Shown piece by piece: positions 12,851-24,227 of a DNA stretch of 64,000 bases. The stretch is from Icerya purchasi. Taxonomy: Eukaryota; Arthropoda; Insecta; Hemiptera; Monophlebidae. The stretch is from NCBI GenBank assembly GCA_039619475.1, contig CM077116.1:106189164-106253163 (forward strand), written 5' to 3'. Made by a program: the position numbers and the translations under genes. Position 1 is the first letter of the stretch; the number at the start of each line of letters is the position of its first letter. The notes under the pieces were generated by a model. It saw nothing but the letters and a program-made list of their open reading frames with translations. It was not told the DNA's origin and ran no database searches.

Positions 12851-13090
12851 TGTAGAGAACTGGAAAATCTTATTCGGCAGATTTCATTAAACGGAAGTTA
12901 GAAAACAGAAGTAATAGTGTCGTGATCAGGTTTAAAATAACGGATCCGCGCAGATAGAAATGAACAAGTTTAAAGAGTGTATTGAGTTTTAAGGGGTTAG
13001 ATCCCTCTGTAAAAAAAAAAAAAATCGTTTTTTTTTCCCTTCTTAAACGATATAAAAATATTTCAAAAATAATATATGCCAAAGGAATTA
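12851..13090. repeat. Left long inverted end of the Mutator-like element
   Basis: Pairs with about 14800-15022 in inverted orientation; see the whole-element entry for matching strings. Weaker similarity may continue inward to about 13200, where CCAAAATG and TGTGCGC words recur in the opposite arm near 14745-14790. Confidence 0.55.
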
Positions 13091-13499
13091 TTCATAAGAA
13101 AAATGTTTAACAATTATTTTTTACCTAATTTGTAAAACAATTTTAACGCTCCAAAATGTTCAAAAATACGGCTATGTGCGCCTAGCATTTTGGAGTATCT
13201 GTGGCCTAGTCAATAATTTTTATTTGTAGATGGTAAGTTATACTTTTAAAAATGACTCGTAGAAAATTATTTTCAATTAAGAGAAGTCATATGACCCTTA
13301 GTCTGAAGCTAAACACGAAACACGTGGTACTTGTTGTTCGCTCAGTATTCTATCGATGTTCATTTTGTTTTTTTGTTAACTCCTTTAAGAAAAAAGCGGA
13401 GAAAATGAGTGAAAACGTGTATATTAGCAAGAAAGATAGGAGATCAAATTATGATCTGGGACACTCGTAGTAAAATTTCGAACGGAAAACCAACTAATC

Positions 13500-14341
13500 G
13501 TCATGGAGTCGGATGCAATTGTTAAAATGTGTTTTCAAGATCAGAAACTGCATGGCGTTCGATATGCGCATTATATTGGAGATGGCAATAGTAAAACACA
13601 CAAAAGCTTCGTTGACACTGAACCGTACGGTAACTTTTTTATATTTCAAAAAAGGAATGCATTGAGCTTGTACAGAAAAGAATAGAAAGGAGGCGGAGAA
13701 ACTTAAAAAAAGTAAACAAAAATCTTGCCGGTAGAAATATGATGACTGGAAAGTTGATTAATGAAGTATTTACTGTGGATTGGCCATTCAGAGGGATAAG
13801 ATTCGGGACACACTATATCATAAGATATCAACTGACTAACATTCATAGCATGAAACTTGTTCGGTAGCAGTGATTCTCGGTGTTCTTGGCGGCAAGCCAA
13901 AGCTTTGAATACTCTCGATGAATATAAACCGGCTATATTGGCAAGTCTTTGAAGTAAACTTATCTACGAGGATTTTTCTGATAAGAATTGGAGGATATAC
14001 GTAAGCTACAAACGAGAGTTTAGGTTCAGTCGTTTGGGCTATAGTACCCGAGACGGTATCAAGCGGCAAAACTGTTAAATAGCTTCTGATTTGGCTACTA
14101 TTACATACAACGACGGTTTTTAAGGCTTACTCGAACTTATGTCAGTACCTGGACTGAAAATCGCCACTGAAACATGTAATTTTCGTATGGAAGTGGCCGA
14201 GCAATGAATTGAAGGCAGCAACCGCTCTACGTGGAAGAATAGAAAAGACGCTCGCAACGATCTTACAACGGCCAGAAAAGAAGCTGACGAGCAAAATTTG
14301 GCATTGCAAGAGTTATTATGCGGTTCTCGAATAGCAGACTA
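13500..14341 (+). pseudogene. Mutator-like transposase pseudogene
   Basis: Conceptual translation across frames recovers the characteristic order of the arthropod Mutator-like transposase domain. YIGDGNSKTHKS is followed by EPYG, then KECIELVQKRIERRRRNLKK, GRNMMTGKLINE, DSRCSWRQAKALNTL, GGYT-ATNESLGSVVWAIVP, ASDLATITYNDGF, LKIATETCNF and a charged tail ending QELLCGSRIAD. The GDG-S block is where the family keeps an acidic catalytic residue. At least five frameshifts and several stops are present, so no functional enzyme is made. The N-terminal part before 13500 is degraded beyond recognition. After the stop, TTTCTCGAAAGCG-type sequence resembles the non-coding trailer seen with relatives. 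Function inferred from family pattern only. Confidence 0.8.
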
Positions 14342-14799
14342 AAGATAAAAAAATGTTCACACGCGTCTATTTCGAAAATTTCATGAAGTAAACACGCGTT
14401 TCAAAACTTCAAAAGGCGGTTTTTCTCGAAAGCGTGTTTTTCAAACTGGTCGGCAGCGTAACTGAGGCAATTTTTGTCCGATCGACTGGAAATTCTAACT
14501 GTAGCTTCTTAGTTGAATTATCTAAAACGGTACAGACGATTTTTACGATTGGTGAACAATTCCAGTTTTTATTAAAGGTCGATTTTTTCGTAAAATTTTC
14601 TTTTCTTTTTTCAAACTGCTGCCATTATGCGAAGGATCAATATTTTATATTAATTTTGTCATGCAGATAGTGAAAAATTTTCTTTTTTATTCTAGTTGTT
14701 CAAAAATTGTTATCCCGCCTACCGATAGTCAACCAAAAAAAAAAAAAAGTGCGTCTGGGTTCGATGTGTTTTTATGACGCCATTTTGTATTTTATATTC

Positions 14800-15022
14800 A
14801 ACAAAAAAATGGTCTCTGTATATTATGTACTTAATAAAAATTTAAAACGATTTTTTAAAATTTTGACATTAGTAGAGCAGGAAGAAATCCCCCAAAAACC
14901 CTTAATTTTTTACGCTCCAGAGGGGTTCAACCCCCTTAATGTAGTGTTGCAGCGAAGAAAGGGGAATATTAGGAAGTCTACCGAATTTATCGAGAATGCC
15001 AGTTATTTCGTATATCGCAAAT
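14800..15022. repeat. Right long inverted end of the Mutator-like element
   Basis: Inverted partner of 12851-13090. Contains a local hairpin, AGGGGTTCAACCCCCTT, at 14921-14937. Confidence 0.55.
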
Positions 15023-15601
15023 AACGATAAATTTAATTTCTTTCAAATATGAATCTGACGTGTTTTCTCATACTGCGGTCAAGTTGAGTGTGGCGTTTTC
15101 GTTTTCTACTGTATTCGATATATCATAAATCAAATTAATACATTTATTTGAATTTCACTTTGTTTGCATAAAGTAAAAACGGTGGAAAAGCTTAGTCTCT
15201 GTTTATATTGCTTTCGGAAGTTGTAAAAGTAATATGTAAACCCCTTAAATTAAGTTGTCAGTTTTGAAAGTCTTTACGATAAAGAAATCAAAAAAGATAA
15301 CGCTGTCACGTTGCAAAGAACAACATAATCAATTGAAACACTGACGACGACTTTCTTCTCTATAAGAATTATAGAAGATTGCCTTCTCCGGGGGGGCTCT
15401 CTGTTCTCTTAGCGAAAAGATCCTCCTCCCGGTTGTACGTTTTCACGTTCATATACGGACTTTAAGGTCAAACATACGCTTTTGTCTGTTGAAAAGTTGC
15501 CGCCGTCAGGATGTTGTGATTATCGGTGGTCAGAATTACGCGGAGCTAACGTTCATCTTACATTTTTGCCCTATATGTATATTTGTATGTAGGTCTACTG
15601 A
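15023..15601. other. Intergenic, no gene seen
   Basis: Mixed composition. A 69-codon frame starting at 15489 runs into the hAT element and is discounted. Confidence 0.4.
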
Positions 15602-16315
15602 GCTTAGATCAGGGGTGGCCAACGCGGCCCGCCTTGAACATTTTTGCGGCCTGCGAGATGGCCAAAGTAGTGCAATATTATGTTCTGTGAACTCATAATG
15701 CGCGTGCATGTTGGAACATATAATATAACGACGTTTTATGTTTCACTCTTAAGTGACCTCAGTGGCCATCTATAGATACATACAGTTGATTGTTGATAGC
15801 AGAGCAGACTTAGTTTCAAGTGAAAATTTGCTTTCTGGTTTCGTTTTGTGTGCTGTGACTGAAGGATAATTATTTTAATGTACCTGTACTTCAACAACGT
15901 ATTTAAAACAACAACAGCCAGATAATAACTTCTATTAAATTAAAGATGACTTTTAATTTAACAATTAAAAATAGATATATTTAATACCTCTCAGGAAACC
16001 GGATTATTTATTTTATTACCTAGAACAGTTTTTCAGTTATAAACAACTCCAAATTTTATATTTTGCGCTTTATCAGTCAACATATGGAATCATACACTTA
16101 TTATATTATCAGTGTTTACGTATAAGAATAATGGTGTAAACACAATAATAATAACAGTCATTATGTTACAATTTTTCACTATAAAAAAATGTCTATAGCG
16201 GGTCTAAATCTAATATGGGGGGATATATGATTTTATATGCGGCCCGCGGAGTTATAATGCATTTCCAAAGTGGCCCGTAAGATCATTTGGGTTGACCACC
16301 CCACCTGGCTTAGAT
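15602..16315 (+). mobile_element. hAT miniature element, copy 2, with perfect 8-bp target duplication
   Basis: The element body is 15610-16307 (698 bp). It starts CAGGGGTGGCCAACGCGG and ends GTTGACCACCCCACCTG, so the termini are inverted repeats with a 3-bp indel. GCTTAGAT occurs exactly at 15602-15609 and again at 16308-16315. An 8-bp duplication with central TA and CAGGGG termini are diagnostic of hAT transposons, and the nnnTAnnn pattern fits the Buster-type group. GCGGCCCGC-like motifs lie just inside both ends. There is no transposase frame, so it is a non-autonomous derivative. The copy at 470-848 is a shorter, older sibling in the opposite orientation. Confidence 0.92.
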
Positions 16316-19300
16316 GATTGATCGACCATACTTCTTTTTTTTTTTTTTTTTTGTACCTCTTACTCTTGGTTAGACTCCGGGCCGTGTATAATATCTAGAT
16401 AATATTAGGACCCGAGAGTCTCCGGTTACTCGTACTTCAATCACTATTATAACGCTATCGAATGATGATAAAGAACACACGCTACATTTTACGTAGTATA
16501 AGTTCTAACGAAAGCTTATTTACTAAGCGCTGGTACAAGAAAGCGTAGCGAATGACTGCGAACACGTCTGGCTCCGAGATTTGCGCTGGCAACTTATCTA
16601 CATGTGAAATTTCCGCGACTGACTTTGTCTTATTTCCTCTTTTTCTAAATGCGTATTAATCTTTACCGTACCGTAAGTTCGCGTAAAGCAATTTAAAACA
16701 ATGCTCGGAACAATTTAAAATTATTTTTGCAAGTATAGCTAAGTTAAAATTTTGATAGGTTTCTAGGTGGGGTTTTTTTTTCTTTCAGTGAACTTTACGT
16801 AAAACAATAATTGCACAATGATTTTCCCAAGGGAATCGGAAAATTCGATAATTAAGATTCTTATTTCTTTAATGGATCTCACGTTAAACAATTTTTAAAG
16901 TTATTCGGAATTGTTTACAAAACAATCGCATTTCATAGTAAAAAACGTACCGACTATATGTGCTACTTTTTGTGATGTCTCATCGAAATTCCTAATTTCA
17001 CAAGTTCATAAATCGTGTAAATTAACAATTTCCAAAAAAAACTTTTATAATAGGACCAAAAATTCACCGCAAAACAATCGAAATAAATTGTAAATGTCGT
17101 CGCGCAATAACAAGCAGAATGTTACGGTAGATCGAATCTCCAGCACCGTGCCCTAGAGGTAGCGGATTCTTTAAAGTAATAACAGGCGCGCAACTTCTGA
17201 ACTTCACGCCAGAGCCCTTGTCGAACGGGCTGGAATTTTTACACGTCTACCAAATCGCCAGTGACTCTCTGTGAAGTGAAAATATCGAAATAACATCAGC
17301 GACATCGGAAAGAACCGGCAGCAGATGATAACGTTTTAGATGAAATCGTTCGCTTAGAGAAAGTGAACTACTCGACGCGTTTAGCGCCGATTCGGAGAAG
17401 GAGTCGCAGTCGTTGTGCCAATGAAACCGGAAAAACGAAAACCGGAAAGAAACAGTTGGAGTGCGGTTTATTTTAATTTTCGAAAGAATAACAACAAAGA
17501 GTAGAGCCGGTACTTCTTGTCAGAAAAGAGCGGCGCTAACTGCGTGTAAACGTGGTCGTTAGAGAATTTAGCGAGCAGAAGGAGCATGACGAGAGACGGC
17601 GGTAGGAAATCGGGCTGGATTGAGAAAACGAACGACACAGCAACCTGACGGAACACGATCAGAATAAATTTCAAAGCGACGCCGATTTTCGATCATGAGC
17701 GGTGCACCGCACGTTTATCAAAACAGCGCGCGGAGATTTGTTTGATTTTCTTCTCTCGTTAGCTGGTTTTTCCGCGCTCATTGTGGAAATTTATTCGAGC
17801 AGAATTGACTCCTTTACGTTTGATTTATATCGGCCGCCAACACACAGTCACCGCCCCCGTCGCGTCTCGCCCGAATTTCACAATTGCCGCTGAAAATCGA
17901 GCTTTCTTATCGACGGCGCTATGCAACCGCCACACAACACGTTTGTCGTCTTTGTTTGTCTCGAAAATTAGCCCTGGTCGAGATTTATAAAGTACAGATT
18001 TCCACACGGCTAACTGGCGTGCGATTTCCCGCATTCCCCGGGTTTTTCTTTACGCGCCAACGATAACAACCGGGCGACTTTTCTCGCTGCAGCACATCGG
18101 TCCGATTACGAATGTCGACGACTCGCTAGCGAACGAAAACTCTTTAAACTCTTCCAGCTCCGTGAAAACCGACGAAATCTTCGTCGAAAAGCTTTTTCCA
18201 CACTCCGGACAATTTCGGTTCTTTTTTTTCGGTTCTTTTTTTTCTTCCAAAAACGTCCACTTAAACGTTCCCGCGGAAGACGAATGAAAGCCGCACTCTC
18301 ATAATCTCGTGCCTCACTACGGGAAACTTTCACCATATAATTCAGTACAACCGTCGGAGGGGTTCCTGACAAAAAAGGCCTAATGAAATGCAAAGAGGTA
18401 TAGAATTGCACTGTACTAGAGAATGCCATGATTCGGAAATGGCGACGAAGTTATTTATTCGCGCTGTTTGATTAAATTGCATCGTCATCGCCGATGTTCC
18501 ATTTATTTTTGCATCGGTTAAAACAAGTCGGCTAAAGTGGGCACCGTTTACTTTACCCTAGATCGACTCGCCGGAGGTTGAACCAGCGGTCGCGTCGGGT
18601 GCGCCCGATATCGCAGATGATCACATTTAGAAATCCTTCATCTGTGCTGTACGGTTCCGGAATTTTCGTCCGAGTCGCTCTAATTAGCACTTTGTGTATT
18701 ATTTGCGTACGGAATTCTAAAAGTTACGGGAAATGCCAGTTTACATGCACTTTTAGTTGATTCATTCACATTACAAAAGAACAGGTTACAGATGATGTTT
18801 TTTCTTGTTACTGCTAAATTACTATTTGCAATGCTCAAAACCGATGTAGATGGAACTCACGCTGGAGATAGAATAAAACAGCAGCTGGTCTAAAAAGGTA
18901 TTATCGGCCGGCGAGTGTTCACTTGCCATGAACTAGACGTTCGCCCGATGACTAGTCAACGTACGGAGGGGGTTGGTGAAACGATAATGATCTAATAATA
19001 ATATACCATTTATTCTATGAATTAATTAAGTAATTTTTGTTTTAGATCAACGGTCCTATATTGTTTAGGTCCAACATACCAAACATAACAAATTTATATA
19101 CCTTCAGAACAAGCGAAAATCTCAACTACTTCTACAAAATAAAACGAACAATTATCACACGCGATTAATGCAAACCGTGTCAATTATTGTATCGCCATTA
19201 ATAATCCCAAAAAAATAACGAATAAAAATCATTGGTAGCACTTTTCGTCATCCGTGTCAGGATGACGACTTGATTCCGGAATTCAGGCTTGTTGCCTCCG

Positions 19301-20561
19301 TTCTGTAATTCCGAAATTGTCTAATTTTGCGTAATTTCCTGCCGTCATTTAGTTCCGATTTCGGCTTCCTTTTCGGTTCTCTACCTTTACTGTTTTCCGT
19401 TACGGTAATGCTGCTCGTTCTGTTTGCGATAAATTACTGTGTCTGGGGGAATCTCTTTAAAGTCACACACACCTATTCCCGCGGTACTGCTAGTAGTGCA
19501 TAAAAGTCGAAGCTGGCATGTCTCACGTCATAACCTGGAAAACATATTCAGAGTGCGGTAACTAACTCCATTTCCGGTGTGTAAAAGCTAACAAATGTCT
19601 TAAATTTTTCAAAATCTAATCCGACTTTTTTCCGATGGTCTAGTCCGAATCCAGCCAGCAATGTGTATGCTCCTGATGATCTGAACACGTACCTCTTGGA
19701 AAGACCACAAACCTTGCAGTTCCGGCAAGCCCGTCCGGTAACCTGTCCTATTTTAAAACGAACCAAGAAGTTATATCCGCAGCCTGCGAAACTAACTTTA
19801 ACCCCTCCCTGGCTGTATCGTACATGGTATTTTTTTTCTGACTCTATCGAAGCCTCCTTGCCCCTTTTAGCCTTTATTCAAAATTCGGAGCTGTAAGCAT
19901 TCAGTGTTAATCTCCGATTATGTATTATATTTTTCCGAATACGTCAAAGTCTCATCCGCTGAAACACCGTCCGTTCCTACACATGCGAGCGCCGTCGAAA
20001 TCGGATCTTACAGTTCGTATAATTTTTACTTCAGCATTATTACCCCTTTGGCAGTGTACACGATGTACACGCATTATCACAAACGTCCGGCGCGGTCACT
20101 TGTCGCCTCGTTGCCATGCACATACCTGTGTACATTCATTGTGTTATCATTCTTATCACACAAAAATTCCGATAATAAGTATTATAGAATTAGTTTAAGT
20201 ATATTTCACTATTTCCAAAATTATTAACACTCCTCTTTACCGTCCATTCCTTCCTATTCACCGATCATACATAATATCATTTTTATTCATTCGTTTATTT
20301 TTATTTTTTCCGCATGCATCTATAAATGGTACTTGAGCCCTTATACTGTGTGCAAAACTGGTCATTCGTTTTTAAATTTCCGATACTACAAATAAGTTCA
20401 GATGTATCATCTAGATACCAAAAAATAACCTTTTCTTACCTTGTACTCGCCCTCTTGCCTATGGTACATATTATTTATTTTTACCTTTTTTTTTTTTCGA
20501 GTTTGCTGAATGTTCTAACCGGTCAAAAGTGTATCGTTGGCCACGTGCATGACGATTCCGA
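16316..20561. other. Intergenic, with two GC-richer blocks
   Basis: A T tract lies at about 16334-16351. From about 17100 to 18770 and from 19240 to 20130 the sequence has many CG dinucleotides and few homopolymers, with several overlapping frames of 60-107 codons on both strands. None shows a domain, conserved motif or plausible splice structure, and frames overlap in all directions as expected of GC-richer non-coding DNA. A gene promoter or conserved non-coding DNA is possible but not shown. Confidence 0.35.
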
Positions 20562-20893
20562 TTTTTTTTTTTTTTTTTTTTTTGGGCTCGTCAACCAAGG
20601 ACCTTTACCCAGAAACAAAAGGTACGGAAAGAAGTCGGTTATATTTTGATTCGATCAGAAATTTTAACTAAAAAGGAACAAATAGCAGGAATAATTAGTG
20701 GGGAAGGAAAGGACAGGATATAGGATGCACAATAAGGGGTAGGAAGTCCAAGCTTAAGCAAATAAGAATATAAGGCAGAACGCTCCACGGAGAGGGATGA
20801 ACACTGGAAGAACACATGATCGGCGTCGCAAATAATTGCATCATCCGTCCGATCTTTTGGTTCTATTATGAAGCTACGAGTATTTGTCATCAT
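20562..20893 (-). mobile_element. LINE family 2 (R1/I-like), C-terminal tail with poly(A)
   Basis: The reverse strand encodes ICDADHVFFQCSSLS, LLKLGLPTPYCASYILSFPS and FLVKISDRIKI before a stop. It aligns with CDPNHIIFECSALS...LLALGLPTPFNSTYILSFPL...SISDRLAI in the copy at 41177-41780 and with the copy at 26413. The C...H...C arrangement is the knuckle at the end of R1/I-type polymerase proteins. After the stop there is a ~60-bp untranslated tail and a 22-base A tract (T tract at 20562-20583 on the plus strand). The rest of the element is missing, as usual for 5'-truncated copies. The 84-codon frame at 20639-20893 is this fragment. Confidence 0.85.
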
Positions 20894-21439
20894 CGAGCGG
20901 TATATTATTGTTTTAATTTTTTTTTTTTTTATTTTCTATTTTTTTGCACTTTACGTATTGTCAAAGTCATCGGAACAACCATCATATCTATGAAAAAGCA
21001 CACCGCCGTAACCTATTATTAATTATAAGGTGGTTAATTAATTTCCAAAGATAACAAAAACACAGTTGGTTGTGGGCAGCATTGTAGAGCTGCTTTCACG
21101 TGATATTCTTATATTATACTGTGTGTCCTTGACTCTTTCTTTACTATCAATGCTAATTATTCCGATTATGGATAAATTCTCGTATTTTATACTTTATTAT
21201 ATTAATATTTAATTCTCTTGTCAATATTTTTCCATTCTATGGATAAAATCCTTTTGCGCTGTATTCACGCCAGTGGTTGACGAGCATAATAGAAGAAAAG
21301 TGCCTCCTCTTTTCGGAAATATTATTTACAACTTTATGTTTAGATTCTTTTACTAAATTGAATAATTCATCAAAATGTAAAACGTATATCCAAAATTTGA
21401 TAACGTGCAGCTTGCTGTAATGTCGATAAAAGCAATTCA
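20894..21439. other. AT-rich spacer, no gene seen
   Basis: Includes a T tract (about 20919-20931) and TA-rich sequence. Nothing recognised. Confidence 0.4.
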
Positions 21440-21858
21440 GTCATCGATCGGCTCATCACTCTTACTAAGGTACCCCCCATCGTGTTTAATCGACTTCGAT
21501 TGGGTCATTACTGCTTACGCGTCCACCTGTAAACGATTGGTTTCGCAGTGTATGGGAACAGGTTCTACCCAGACAATCTTGAGATACAGATAGATTCTAA
21601 TCACTTGATTTTTAACTGTTCCACGTACGCGGTCTACAGCAGTCTTGTTTATTTAATAGTCTTTTCCCCTGGATCATTGGTCGCCTTTCAGTTTGAGTTC
21701 CCTGCTTTTCTTGTCCGATCCGAAAGTGTACTCCAGGTTGCTTAAGTTTATTTTAGACAGTAGAATTAGATAATAAGCTTTGAATATTTTGTACCGTGTC
21801 ATGGAATAAGTGGTTATCGCCAAAGTTCAATAAATAAATAAATATAAAAATAAACAAA
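21440..21858 (+). mobile_element. I-like LINE C-terminal fragment with AAAT-type tail
   Basis: Forward translation with one stop reads VFNRLRLGHYCLRVHL, then FYPDNLEIQIDSNHLIFNCS. This is the R-RLRLGH...NHLIFNC pattern of the knuckle region of I/R1-type LINE proteins, comparable to ICRLRLDHSRLP...CDTNHTFIEC in the copy at 26413. Downstream non-coding sequence ends in AATAAATAAATAAAT at about 21829-21843, a simple-repeat tail like those used by I-type elements rather than a pure A tail. The 5' limit is uncertain. It is not the same subfamily as family 2, as the residues after the knuckle differ. Confidence 0.6.
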
Positions 21859-23033
21859 AACGTTACATTTCACACGGGTGAACCAAATTTTTGATTAACC
21901 TAAACCATAAGGTATATCCCTGCCACAGAAGAGAACAAAAAGAATTCACCATTTGTGCCTTGCGGTAATGTAATATATAGAACAGTTGAAAGGTGAATGA
22001 TCGTCAACAGTAAATTATTTAAAATTGCACGTTAAATTTGTTCCACAAATTTTTCAACGCAACGGAGATAAAATATAGAATTTATTTTCGGTTATCCCGG
22101 GAGGCTGTAAAAATTGTTCGCAATGAGAACTATACAGCAGACTGGGTGAAATAAGATGAATTTTAGAATTGCGGAGTGGTGCTATAGCAAAGTTTGTTTG
22201 CCGAGTTGAGTTTATTATCTACAGACGAATCTAGTTGCGGTTGTCGGAAATGTAAATGTTGCCATACCGTTTTGTAGGCCGTTAGTTCGTTTAAGACGTG
22301 CTACATTTGTAGCTACAGTAGATTAGAAAGGAGCAATTTAAAGAGCAGCACAGAAGCTAATATGAGAGCAAGGGCTGCGAGAGAGAGGATAATGAAGTTT
22401 CGTAAGGTGCGGTAATGATGATAACCAGGATGAAGTGAAAATGAATTATGTTCTGGAGGGAAAATATGAAATGCTGGAAGCGCAGAAACGGTCAAATGGT
22501 CGATGAAATAATTTTGTTCTCAACTTGACAGCCGCTACTGAGATGGCAGTCAGTTAGTAGTTGCTATCGCGCCCACTGCATCGCCTTCTATTTGGTTATT
22601 CCTTCCAGCCAGCCGGTTCTCATTTAACGAGGCACAATAGGAAGACACTGGTGTTGCAAGTTAAGCCATTTATTCGGTCAGCAAACATGTCGGCCAAAGA
22701 CAAACCGAAAGAAAGACAATTTTCCTGCAACAACTGCGTTTACTTTGGACCAGGACAGAGACAATTTATCGTGTGCGAAACACGGAGTATTGTCCTGCTG
22801 GAAATTCCTCGCGAAGACCAATTCTATAATTTTCCAGCATTCGTCCTCGTCTCGTACTCGTGGTTGAGAATTTGGGGAGACATTCGAGACGTGTATATAA
22901 GGCTGAATTGAAAATTTATAGTTTGGTCGGTCATCTTCTTCCGGGTTAGCACAGTTAAATTTATAACACGCTACAGTTCTCTGATCTTTCCACCTCCATA
23001 CACTTAGCTATTTAGACACGTACATACACACGC

Positions 23034-23065
<32 letters not shown>

Positions 23066-24227
23066 ATACATGTATATACCTATATACGTAGTTTTACCAT
23101 AGTACCTATTAGGAAATAGTTCCATTAAATTATGTACTTCCAGATTATAGGGGCAGTCTGTAGCACTTCTTTTTTGTCCTCATTCGCATCTATACAGCTT
23201 TATTCTGTAATTTATATTCCTACGTAACAGCTTTTGACCGAGTGAAATTGTTCTAAAAAGAATTTCTAATTAAATATGCTGGCACAGTTCGCAAGTTGGA
23301 AAGCAAAAACACTTTCTGCATAAAGAGTATCTGCCGGGAAAAAAAAAGTGTGGTAAATAATAAATAATTAATTATTTTATTCAAAATTTATACATTTTTC
23401 GTTCCGGACACAGCGGTTATGCAAATGTATTTCATATATTACATGTACGCACTGGTACCGGGCCGCAAATTTAAATTAGTATGCCGCGATATATTATTAA
23501 ATTACGTGAAATACATAACTAATTTTTATATATTGTATTGAAATGTTGGATAATTTAAAATAAATTAGCGACCGAAGTGTTTTTTAATTTTCATCTACGG
23601 AGAATATCGGTTTTATTAATCTTTTCTTTGTTACATATTAACTCGCACAACTTGTATGAAAAGTTAATTAAGGAAATGTTCAGAAAATGCTTTTTGTCTC
23701 CTGCCAGAAGTTGAAATGATGTTACTGAAACAAATTATCGTAAATTTAACTGCGCTTAGAAATAATAATTACCTGGAAATATAACTAATCCGACTGGAAT
23801 ATTACGATAATAACTTCTGATCGAATTCTAATATTTTTCCATTAAAATTAGATAGATTATGTTGTTTTTATTTTTTATTTTTTGTTTTGGCCCCGTGTCT
23901 AAACTATGTGGTCACTTTCAACACAAATTCACTTTAAACTGAAACTAACCTTCTTATTTTAAATATGTGAGATAAAATTAAAATAAATAAATAGATAAAA
24001 TTTTAAAAAAATAGCTCTAAACAACTGTCATCTAAACTATAATGTTGTAATCACTTGAATAAGGCAATCAAACCCTGGTCCTCATAATAAAGCAAATATA
24101 CTAGAAGGAGGGAAAACCGACAAGGAAATTAAGTTCCTGAAATCTGTCAAATAATTTACAAAAAAATAACAAATGATCGATGTTCTCCGAGCAACTAATC
24201 ATATCGTGACCACTGCAAATCAATTTC
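21859..24227. other. Intergenic, including an unassigned GC-richer block and a microsatellite
   Basis: Between about 22500 and 22930 there is a GC-richer segment with a 116-codon frame (22561-22911), which I do not recognise, and a TATATAAGG string near 22895. A TA then TG microsatellite lies at 23033-23070. The remainder is AT-rich with no coding signal. Confidence 0.35.
23033..23070. repeat. (TA)n(TG)n microsatellite
   Basis: About nine TA units followed by seven TG units, continuing into imperfect TATA words to about 23090. Confidence 0.9.

Larger units (their letters stand above)
12851..15022 (+). mobile_element. Decayed Mutator-like (MULE/Kolobok-type) transposon with long inverted ends
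   Basis: A transposase pseudogene (13500-14341) sits between two segments that are inverted copies of each other. The left AACTGGaaaatcttATTCGG (from 12858) pairs with the right-end reverse complement AACTGGcattctcgataaATTCGG (from 15004). The left TTAAGGGGTTAGATCCCTCT (12989) pairs with the right AGAGGGGTTCAACCCCCTTAA block (14919-14939, reversed). An AAAATCGTTTT string follows in both. The left arm carries about 65 extra bases, so the pair has diverged by indels as well as substitutions. The target duplication was not resolved. Long inverted ends around a Mutator-like transposase are a known architecture; the exact superfamily label is my inference. Confidence 0.65.

Noticed and set aside
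13142..13196. Hairpin CTCCAAAATG...CATTTTGGAG
   Set aside because: Ten-base arms in AT-rich DNA near the Mutator-like inverted end; noted but too small to call separately.
17130..17220. Possible third tRNA-like SINE head
   Set aside because: Only a weak A-box resemblance and no B-box at the right distance.
22561..22911. 116-codon frame in a GC-richer block, with a CNNC pair and a TATA-like string after it
   Set aside because: No domain, no second cysteine or histidine pair for a finger, and no splice or conservation evidence. Kept only as an unassigned block.
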